Source of the DNA: Cephalopachus bancanus | Lineage: Eukaryota; Chordata; Mammalia; Primates; Tarsiidae | Assembly (NCBI GenBank): GCA_027257055.1 | Contig: JAPVLO010000153.1 | Location: 2,666,001-2,730,000, forward strand | DNA length: 64,000 nucleotides | Direction: 5' to 3' | Part shown: positions 56,193 to 64,000 of the stretch, one piece after another | Layout of the letters: each line of letters starts with the position of its first letter | Position numbering within the stretch: the stretch's first letter is position 1 | Program-made: the position numbers and the translations under genes | Notes under the pieces: generated by a model | What the model was told of the DNA's origin: nothing | The model's input: only the letters and a program-made list of their open reading frames with translations | The model's database searches: none

Positions 56193-57961
56193 GTGAGAGG
56201 TAGGGATCTAGTTTCATTCTTCTACATGTGGCTATCAAATTTTCTGAGTACCATTTATAGAAGATAATGTTTGTTTCCCATTGTAAATTATTGTCGAGTT
56301 TGTCAAAGATCAGTTGGCTGGAAATATGTGGCTTAATATTAAGGTTCTCCATTCTGTTCCATTGGTTTCTATTTCTATTTTTATAAAAATATCATGTTGT
56401 TTTGACTTCTATAGCTTTGTAATATATTCTGGAGCAAGGTAATGGGATGCTTCCAGCTTTGTTCTTTTCTCTCAGGTTTGCATCGACTAGTCAGGCTTTT
56501 TTTTTTGATTTTGTATGAGTGTTAGAATTCTTTTCTATTATGTAAAGAATGACATTGGTATTTTGAATGAGTTTGCATTGAATCTGTAGATTGCTATAGG
56601 TGATATGGACATTTTAACAATATTAATTCTTTTGGTCACGAACATGGGATGTTTTTCCATTTGTTTGTGCCATCTTTATTTTTTTTCCCCATCAGTGTTT
56701 CATTTTGTTTTGTAGTTCTCTTTGTAGAAATCTTTCAGCTCCTCGGTTAAATTTATTTCTAGGTATTTCCAAGAATTTAACTTTTAAAACATAGATTGTA
56801 AGTGAGATTGCTTTCTTGATTTCTTTCTCAACTAGATCCTTGTTGGTACATAGAAATACTACTACTTTTTGTATGTTGATTTTTTATTCTGCTACTTTCC
56901 TGAATTCATTTATCAAATCTAAGAGTTTTTTGAAGGAGTCTTTAGGTTTCTCTAGATATAAGACCATGTTATCAGCAAAGAGAGACAGTTTGACTTCCTC
57001 TTTTCAGTTTGGATGCCTTTTATTTCTTTTTTTGCCCAATTCCTCTGGCTAGAATTTTCAGTACTATGCTGATTAGAAGTAGTGGAAGGGAGCATTCTTA
57101 TCTTGTTTCACTTCTTAGAGAAAGTGCTTTAAACTTTTCCTCTTTTAGTATATTAGTGGTGGGTTTGTTGTATATGGCCTTTATTATGTTGGGTTATGTT
57201 CCTTCTAGCCTAGTTTGTTAAGAGTTTTTATCATGGAAAGATATTGAATTTTATCAAATATTTGTTATGAGTCTATTGAGATGATTGTATGTCCTTTATT
57301 TGGTCAATGTGATAAATCACATTTCTTCATTTGTGTATGTTAAACCATCTCTGCAGTACTGATAAAAATCCCACTCTATTGTGATGTATTATCTTTTTGA
57401 AGTGCTCTTTGAATCAATTTGCTAGTATTTTTTGGAGAATTTTCTTGCATCTATGTTCATCAAGGATATTGATCTTTAGTTTTCTTCTGTTGTGACATTG
57501 TCTCGTTTTAATATCATAAAATGAGTTAGGGAGAATTCCTTTTTCTTTGATATTTTGGAATAGTTTAAGGAGTATTGATATTCATTTTTCTTTGATAGAA
57601 TTTGGCTATGAATCCATTTGGTCCTGGGTTTTTATTTGTTGGGATATTTTTTATTATTGATGCAGTTTTACTATTCATTATTGATCTGTTCAGGTTTTCT
57701 ACTTTTTCCTGATTCATTTTGGTAGGTTTTATGTTTCCAGGAATTTATTCATTTCCTCTAGGTTTTCCAGTTTGTCAGTGTACAGTTGTTCATAATAGTT
57801 TCTGATGAAATTTTGTATTTCTGTGGTATCAACTGTAATGTCTACTTTTAAATTTCTGATTTTGTTTATTTGGGTGTTTTTTTCCTTTTCTTCATTAGTA
57901 GTTTATCCATTTTGTTTATCTTTTGAAAGAATAAAAATTTTATTTCATCCATTCTTTGTTT

Positions 57962-58035
57962 TATATATATATATTTTAAATATATATATACATATATAGT
58001 ATTATATATATGTAAAACAAATTATATACATATAG
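57962..58035. repeat. (TA)n-rich microsatellite within L1
   Basis: TATATATATATATTTTAAAT and ATATATATACATATATAG with interruptions. Palindrome-rich and likely slippage-prone. Confidence 0.9.
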
Positions 58036-58696
58036 TTTGTATTTTATTTAGTTCCACTCTGATTGTTATCACTTCCTTTCTTCTGCTAATTTTGGGTTTG
58101 GTTTGTTGTTGCTTTTCTAGTTCCTTAAGGTGCATTGTCTAGTTGTTAGTTTGTGGTCTTTTTACCTTTTTTAAAAAACATAAGTGTTTATTTCTATAGC
58201 TTTCCCTCTTGGTTCTGTTTTTACTGTATCACATAGGTTTTGGTATATTTTGGTATATTTTCATTTGTTTCAAAATACTTTTGGATCTTCATTTTAATTT
58301 CTTTTTTGACTCAATAGTCATTTAGGAGAATTCTGTTTAATTTTCATGTATTTTTATCATTTTCAGAACTCCACTTGGCATTGATTTATTGTTTTATTAC
58401 AATATGGTCTGAGAAGATAATTGATATAATTATGACTTGTTTTGTGGCCTAACATGTGGTCTATCGTGGAGAAAGTTCCATGTGCTGATGAAAGAATATA
58501 TATTCTGCAGTTGTTGGGCACAGTGTTCTGTAAATGTCTGTCAGGTCCATTTGGTATAAAGCCTGTGTTTTTCTCTTTATTGTCTGTATAGGTAATCTGT
58601 CTAATGCTGAGAGTGGAATATTGAAGTTTGCCACTATTATTGTGTTGTAATTTCTCTCTCTTTTTATATTTAGTCATATTTAGATCTAGTCAAATT

Positions 58697-58988
58697 ATGT
58701 TTTGAGTCAGGGTCTCACTTCTGTTGCCCAGGCTGGAAAGCAATGACCCAAACATTGTTTACCATGGCCTTAATGTCCTGGGCTCAGGCAATCCTTTCGC
58801 TCCAGTCTCCTGAGTAGCTGAGACTTCAGGTGCATGCCACCACACTCAACTAATTATTTTAATTTGCTTGTAGAAATTAGGACTTGCTATGTTGCCTGGG
58901 CTAGTCTCACACTTCTGAGCTTAAGCAGTCTTCTCTCCTCAACCTCCCAAAGTGCTGAGATTACAGTCATGAGCCATCTCACCTGGCC
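58697..58988 (-). mobile_element. Alu: Old AluJ-like element, antisense, inside L1
   Basis: TTTTGAGTCAGGGTCTCACT, TGTTGCCCAGGCTGG, CTGGGCTCAGGCAATCC, GTAGAAATTAGGACTTGC and GATTACAGTCATGAGCC (head without the 2-bp deletion). More diverged than the other copies. It gives a minimum age for the L1. Confidence 0.9.
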
Positions 58989-59399
58989 AATTTGTTTTAT
59001 GAATATGGGTGCTCCTGTGTTGGGTTCTTATATATTTAGAATTGCTGTATCTTCTTGCTGGATTGATTGCTTTATCATTATACAATGACTTCTTTGGCCT
59101 TTTTTTTTTTTAACTGATCTTGACTTCAAGTTTGTTGTATCTGATATAAGAGTAGCTATTCCTGCTTCCTTTTGGTTGCCATTTGCATGGAATATCTTAT
59201 TTTATCTCTTTACTTTTACTCTATGTTTCTTTGCTTGTAAAGTGATTTTCTCATAAGCAGCATATAGTTGTATATCTTTAAAACAAACCCACTTGGTCAT
59301 TCTGTCTTTTAAGAGAAGAATTTAATCAGTTTGAATTCAAGGTTATTATTGATATGTGAGTTTTTGTTTCTGTCATATTTTTAATTGTTTTCTGGTTGT

Positions 59400-60490
59400 T
59401 TTACATTTTGTTTTGTTCTTTTCCTTTTCTCTTAGCGTTTGTCATTGTGGATTAGAAATTTTGGTAGTGGTACTATTTGAGTTATTTTTTTTTCTGTTTT
59501 GTATGATTACTTTGCCAGGAATTTTTATACTTTTATGTGTTTTCATGATGGTAAATTTCCTTTTGCTTTCATGTTTAAAACTTCCTTGAGCATTTGTTAT
59601 TTTGGACCAGTCTAGTGGTAGCAAATTGTCTTAACATTTGTTTGTTTGGAAATAACATTTGTTTGTTTGTAGTTTTCCTATATCCATGAGAGACAATTTT
59701 GCTGGTTATAGCATTCTTGGTTGGCATTTCCCCTACTAGCATTTAAAATATATTATCTCATTCTTTTCTGGTTGGTATATTTTCTGCTGAAAAACCTGCT
59801 GTTAGTCTAATGAGATTTTATTCATAGTTGATCAGATACTTTTCTGTAGATGTTTTTAAAATTTGCTCTTAAACTTTGACTTTGAACTCTCATTAAAATA
59901 TGCCATGAAGAAGATCTTATTGCATTGTATCTTTCTGGAAATTGTTGAATCTCCTGCATTTGAATGTCTAAATCTCTGGCTAGACTTGGGATGTTGTCAC
60001 CTGTTACTTCATTAAATATGCTTTCTAATTCTTTCTTTGTTTCTTTGCCCTAGGGACACCAATTTGTATATTCTGTCACTTTATGTTTTCCCAAATGTCA
60101 TGGAGACTTTTCTCATTTTTAAAAATTCTTTTTTCTTTATTTTTTTTCTGATTGAATTGTTTCAAAACACTTGACTTTATGTTTTGAGATTCTTTTTTCT
60201 TACCTGATCTAGTCTATTGCTGAAAGTCTTCAATTTTGTGTTTTCTTCAATGAATTCCTCAGTTCCAGAATTTTTATTTAGTTCCTTTAAAATATCTAAC
60301 TTTTTAATAAATTTGTCATATGTAACCTGAGTTTATATTTCTGATTTCTTTTCTTTTCTTTTTTTTAGAACTACCTAGTATCTAACTGAGCTTCTTGAAA
60401 ATCAATATTTTGAATTTTGAAAGTTTTATTTTTATTAATATTTATTGGTGGAGAATTATTGTATTCCTTTGGAGGTATTGTACTTTTTAA
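59400..60490 (-). pseudogene. L1 ORF1: L1 ORF1-side pseudogene
   Basis: Between ORF2 and the 5' UTR. Reads as antisense ORF1/5' coding sequence: AATTGTTGAATCTCCTGCATTT, TTCATTAAATATGCTTTCTAA, GTCTATTGCTGAAAGTC. ORF1 makes an RNA-binding coiled-coil protein in live elements; here only a 60-aa frame (59442-59624, -) remains. Limits are approximate. A 20-bp near-tandem repeat (AACATTTGTTTGTTTG) sits near 59633-59672. Confidence 0.55.
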
Positions 60491-62236
60491 AAATTTTAAT
60501 TAATTAATTTATTTTTATGCTTCCTTTCTCCTTAAGTTGTTATCTGTGCATCTGGTGTAAAAGTTGCTTTTTCTTGTTTCTGAATTTATTTTTGTAAGGG
60601 AGGGCATTTTTCTGAAGATTTATAGTGTTGGTTGGTAGGTATCTTGGCTTTGATTCTGTGTGCACTCAGTAGTGTAGTCTCTGTATGATTTCTTCAGCAT
60701 TAATAGTATATGTGATTTCCTTGATGGGTGAGTATGCAGCTATTATGGAGGCTGTGGTGAAATTGTGTTGTGGACTGGGATGACAGGTGTGCTGATCTTC
60801 AGGCCTCAGTAATGGCAGCTATAGGCTAAGCATGGCTATCTTTGTGCCTCAGTGGCACTTGTATTGATAATTATTAGCAAGTCTGTTCTTGGACCTTCAG
60901 GTAGCTTGCTCAGTTGCTGGTAGTAGCAGTGGTGGGCTAGGTGACTGGGCAGGATCTTGTGCCCCTTAGCAGCCAACATGGCATGGGTAATGGGAGTAGC
61001 ATCGGTGGAACAATTCTCTTGTCTTAAGCAGTGCGCACTGATGTTGATTATGGCTATGATGGGCTGGGTAGGCCAGTTTCCAGGTCTGCAGGTGGCACTT
61101 GCAGGTAGCTGCCAGCTGAGGTGGTAGCAGCTGGGAGTTTAAGCCTAGCCTCAAGGCCCTGGAAAGACTGCTCATGTGCCCAAGCTGGTGGATTGGGTTG
61201 GGCTATCCCCATACTCCAGGCTATGTGCTTTGTCTCAGGGTGTGTGTGGGGTAGGGGGTAGTGACTGAGTGAAGTTAGGCTGGGTGAGCTTGTGCTCAAG
61301 CCTTCCAGTAGTAAGGGTAGGCACCAGATATGGGGTGTGGGAGGGAGGGTGATCCTCAGGCCTCAGGCAGAGTTTGGGTAAAGTACAGTAGCAGCTGAAC
61401 TTTGGTCCCATCACTGGAGAAGGTGGAGTCCTCCTCAGTGGTCACATCCTGGGCTGGTGTGTGAGGAACATGCATCTCCTTCACATCCCTGTCCTGGCAG
61501 GGCTTACCCCTTGCTCTGACTGCAAGAGCCCACACCCAGCTCATAACCAAGTCCTGTGGCAAATTGTACCCTACTCATGTCCTTGTCTCAGGTCCCAGCA
61601 GCTCAGCACTCACTTCCTGGCACTGGCCACTGCTATCCTGGTCTTGCTCACTTTCTAGCCTCAATTGTGCAAGCATTCCTGGCTTTCTCCCTTGTCCCAG
61701 CCATGACAACCCACATTTCAGTAATGCCTCAATCTTGGTGTCACTGGGTTCCAGGACAGTGTGCAGTTGCCAGAGGCTAGTTTGGAAATGGCATCTTGCT
61801 GTAGCTGCTTAGGTCTTAGAGAGGTTGTGGGACTCAGTGTGAATTCCCTGGAGCAGTTCCATCCCACAGTCTCCTGTAAGCTTCCTATGTTAGTTTTAGG
61901 GGTTGGGAGAAACAAGTGCTTCTCCCTTGACCAGAGTTGCACAATTCCATGGTGGGGATGTGGGCTGCTAGAAGTCCCTTACTCATTCCTTCCTTATGTT
62001 GGGAAGTCATTCCCGGCTTCAAGCCAATCCCAGTCAGAGTTATTGACACTCCTCCTCCCTTTTCCTGACTTTTCAGTCCCCCTTGTCACTACTCTGTTAA
62101 ATTCCAGTATTCTCTCTTGAAAAAGATACTCTAAGTATGACTGACTATATACTACTCTGGTTCTTCTAAGTTGAGAAGGCAGAAACAAAAAATGCTTCTG
62201 GTCAGCCATCTTGATCCTCTCGCTTCCCAGTTTGTC

Positions 62237-62625
62237 CTTTCTAGAAAAAGCTTCAAGGCCTTTTACATGCTGTTCCCTTTTATGAAATGTCTTTTATTCC
62301 ATTTTTTCTATGTCCTAATTCTCAACTTGGCCTTGTTAATGTTTGTCTTTCATATTTCAGTTTATGTGCTATTATTTTTTTTCCTGATGAGTCTTTCTAA
62401 ACCTCCCCAGTTACATGCTATCAAAACCCTGTAGTTCTTTGTCATAGCTTGTATTTAAATAAGTAATTCTGTAAGTGGTTGCTTAATGTCTGTATTTACC
62501 TCTATAAAGATAAAACCATCTTCTTTTGGTTCAGTAATGTGTCCCCAGTGCCTAGCAGAGTGATTTACCCATAGCCAGCACTCAACAGAGTGGTTGAACA
62601 AGTGAATTAATTAGTAAATAATTAA
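62237..62625 (+). repeat. L2 3' region, sense, right part
   Basis: GCTTCAAGGCCTTTTACATGC, TTATGAAATGTCTTTTATTCC, GTAATGTGTCCCCAGTGCCTAG, CAGCACTCAACAGAGTGG complete the L2 begun at 54345, giving the terminal block with its usual AGTGCCTAGCA motif. Confidence 0.72.
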
Positions 62626-62648
62626 ATTAATTAGTAAATAATTAAATA
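62607..62648. repeat. 20-bp tandem repeat, two copies
   Basis: ATTAATTAGTAAATAATTAA repeated twice, followed by AT, next to the L2 tail. Confidence 0.93.
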
Positions 62649-63814
62649 TGAATGTGAGGTATAGAGATGAGATATCAAGTTGTTTCAATAGGTATTTTTA
62701 TCATTTAATTTAGAAAATGTGAGACACTTTGCTAATTTTTTATCTATTAATCGTAAATTGCTATTACTTTTTCAGAAGAATGAGATGTGTAATATGTTTT
62801 GGGTTTTTAGGTTTAAGTGTGAACACAATATTTTCTCCTTTTTTTCTGTCAGAATCTAGGAGAAAACTCTAGCCTGGATATGAATGGAGGTATAAACTTG
62901 GCTCATGATATAAAAAACTTGTACAGTGATCCATGAAATAGTTGCAGGGTCTTATCCACAAATATCTGCAAATTCCATGTATTGCTAGTCATATACTGCA
63001 ATAAAATTACTTACCCTCTGGGAGCTGGCTGAGAAGAAAATTAGTGTTTAATGAAAAGCTGGCTCAATAAGTAATGTTTTTCAAGATATTAGGAGAATGA
63101 GGTGTGGACAACTACTTCATGTGATTGTAGACAGAACTTGGCTGGAAGGCACCTTTCATTACATAAACCTGTTGGGAATACAATTAGTGAAAAGTGATAT
63201 AGGACTTCAATATTTGTATGTATTCACATGTGTCTAGTTATTAATATGATGATTAATACCTACTCATCTACTATATTAGGCAAATATATGTAAACTAGTC
63301 TTTTCTTTTCATGAAAGCAGAGGGAAAGATATAGATAAAGAGAAGGCAGATGTCTAATTTTTGAAAAAAAAAACAAAGACATTAATCTATGTTGGTTAGC
63401 TTTGTGATTATCCATCTTAAGGAAACATTTTCCAATAAAGCTGTCAATGCTTTTGAAGCTGTTTTGGGAATTCTAAGGAGGATATTTTGTCATAATTCTA
63501 TATTATCTGGTTGCTATATACTCTGTATTTACCATAATCTAGGATCCATTGTGTCAACTATACCACCAATACAATTGTACAGTTGAGTATATACATAATG
63601 CTCCTTTAGTAATTAACTAATTTTTCAATTTTTCCATATGATGTGAAAAATGGAATACTTTAATGTGATGCCTCAATATAGAAGTGCCAATGTAGCAGCA
63701 TGTTCTTTTCTTATTTCTTTTAAAACTATCACAACATTAAAGTTTGCCTCCCAAAAATACCAATATTATCAATATCCTAATAAAACTAATTTACTGTTTA
63801 CATTGAAAATTATG
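62649..63814. other. No recognisable element
   Basis: AT-rich unassigned sequence. The small frame at 63389-63586 has no motif. Confidence 0.35.
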
Positions 63815-64000
63815 CTAATACTTTTTCCCAGTCTGTAGGCTGTCTCCCTACTCTCGTGATGGTTTCTTTGGCTTTGCAGAAACATGTCAGTTTAATAAGG
63901 TCCCACTTGTCTATCTTCTCTCTTATGACCTGTGGGTTTCGGGTTTTGTTCAGGAATTGGATGCCAGTTCCGATTTCCATGAGGGTATGTCCTTCATTTT
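63815..64000 (-). mobile_element. L1: L1 ORF2 fragment, antisense, running off the window
   Basis: GTCTGTAGGCTGTCTCCCTA, GATGGTTTCTTTGGCTTTGC, AATAAGGTCCCACTTGTCTA and CAGGAATTGGATGCCAGTTCC correspond to antisense ORF2 after the RT domain. Less diverged from L1 in general than the 54-62 kb copy, so probably a younger element. Confidence 0.75.

Larger units (their letters stand above)
55080..59340 (-). pseudogene. L1 ORF2: L1 ORF2 pseudogene (endonuclease and reverse transcriptase)
   Basis: ORF2 encodes the L1 endonuclease/reverse transcriptase. Minus frames keep clear pieces: at 58363-58677, AHGTFSTIDHMLGHK is the endonuclease SSAHGT..IDH..GHK signature; at 55073-55441 (partly Alu-read), AALFTIVKIQSQPKCPS and DEWIKKM are the C-terminal domain. 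The 5' start near 59340 is estimated. The Alus at 55301-55561 and 58697-58988 interrupt it, and frameshifts and stops are spread throughout, so no protein is made. Confidence 0.8.
54675..62223 (-). mobile_element. L1: Near full-length L1 (L1MA type), antisense, two Alus inside
   Basis: Minus-strand 5' end GCGAGAGGATCAAGATGGCT (about 62223) marks the L1 5' UTR start; the 3' end is at the T-rich run near 54680. 3' UTR text on plus: TCATCACCTGAGCACAATAC and GTGCCTGGCTTATTTCACTC. 5' UTR about 60500-62223, ORF1 side 59400-60490, ORF2 about 55080-59340. Likely target duplications TTCCCAATTTTTC (54662-) and TTCCCAGTTTGTC (62224-) flank it. Many stops and indels: inactive. A 119-aa frame at 61761-62120 lies in the 5' UTR and is not a gene. 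Confidence 0.88.

Noticed and set aside
58363..58677. 104-aa frame with an endonuclease signature
   Set aside because: Rejected as a gene: it is a piece of the broken L1 ORF2 and is recorded there.
61761..62120. 119-aa and several 65-90-aa frames
   Set aside because: All are inside the L1 5' UTR region, which has open frames without coding function.
1..64000. CRISPR arrays, bacterial operons, ribosome-binding sites or phage genes
   Set aside because: No spaced direct-repeat array or prokaryotic gene layout. Dense Alu, L1 and MER elements make this vertebrate DNA.
1..64000. tRNA, rRNA or snRNA genes
   Set aside because: No intact tRNA-like or snRNA-like sequence was noticed apart from the Alu and MIR elements, which are themselves derived from small RNAs. 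A dedicated scan (tRNAscan-SE) was not run.

Overview
The window is mammalian and, from its repeats, primate nuclear DNA: AT-rich, with no credible protein-coding gene and densely packed with dead transposons. At least sixteen dimeric Alu copies place it in a primate. Most of them are neither the AluS/AluY type of monkeys and apes nor the lemur or galago types I know. They share a 2-bp deletion in the 5' monomer (reading GGCTCAGCCTGTAATCC) and the block GCCTGAGCCCGCGGG. My best guess is tarsier. That is an inference from repeat style, not a database match. The longest open frames (165, 163, 129 aa) show no family signature, and most lie in repeats or look like chance. The window therefore looks like an intergenic or intronic stretch; no exon could be supported. 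Layout, left to right. 0-4 kb: a fairly GC-rich, mostly repeat-free block resembling a long 3' UTR or retrocopy, broken by two Alus. 4-20 kb: an L1 3' end, old L1M, L2 and MIR fragments, a Tigger, MER20 and MER5 elements, several Alus and a (TG)n tract. 21.0-22.3 kb: four hAT-Charlie fossils in a row, one split by an Alu. 24-29 kb: a hairpin MITE, an antisense MaLR LTR, a MER1 element with perfect target duplications, an MLT1 LTR and two Alus. 29-33.5 kb: mostly unassigned sequence. 33.5-37.5 kb: a nested LINE complex. It holds a sense L1M interrupted by antisense L1 3' ends and a Tigger, then a younger L1 split by an Alu. 37.8-43.6 kb: two ERVL-class remnants, an MST-like internal region plus LTR (+) and an MLT2-like LTR plus pol remains (-), with (TTTC)n and (GATA)n arrays. 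43.6-48.5 kb: AT-rich sequence with two Alus. 48.63-49.95 kb: a solo LTR of class II (betaretrovirus-like) organisation, with an internal repeated palindromic module. 52-54.7 kb: MIR, MLT1, L2 and MER20. 54.68-62.22 kb: a near full-length antisense L1 of L1MA type, inserted into an L2 and itself hit by two Alus. The window ends inside another antisense L1. No genes act together here. What can be read is an insertion history. Old L2, MIR, hAT and Tigger relics were hit by L1M and ERVL elements, then by L1MA, and later by lineage-specific Alus, L1 3' ends and the class II LTR. I found no previously undescribed functional system. The strongest candidates for new description are the solo LTR with its triplicated palindrome and the Alu and L1 subfamilies with unusual diagnostic bases.
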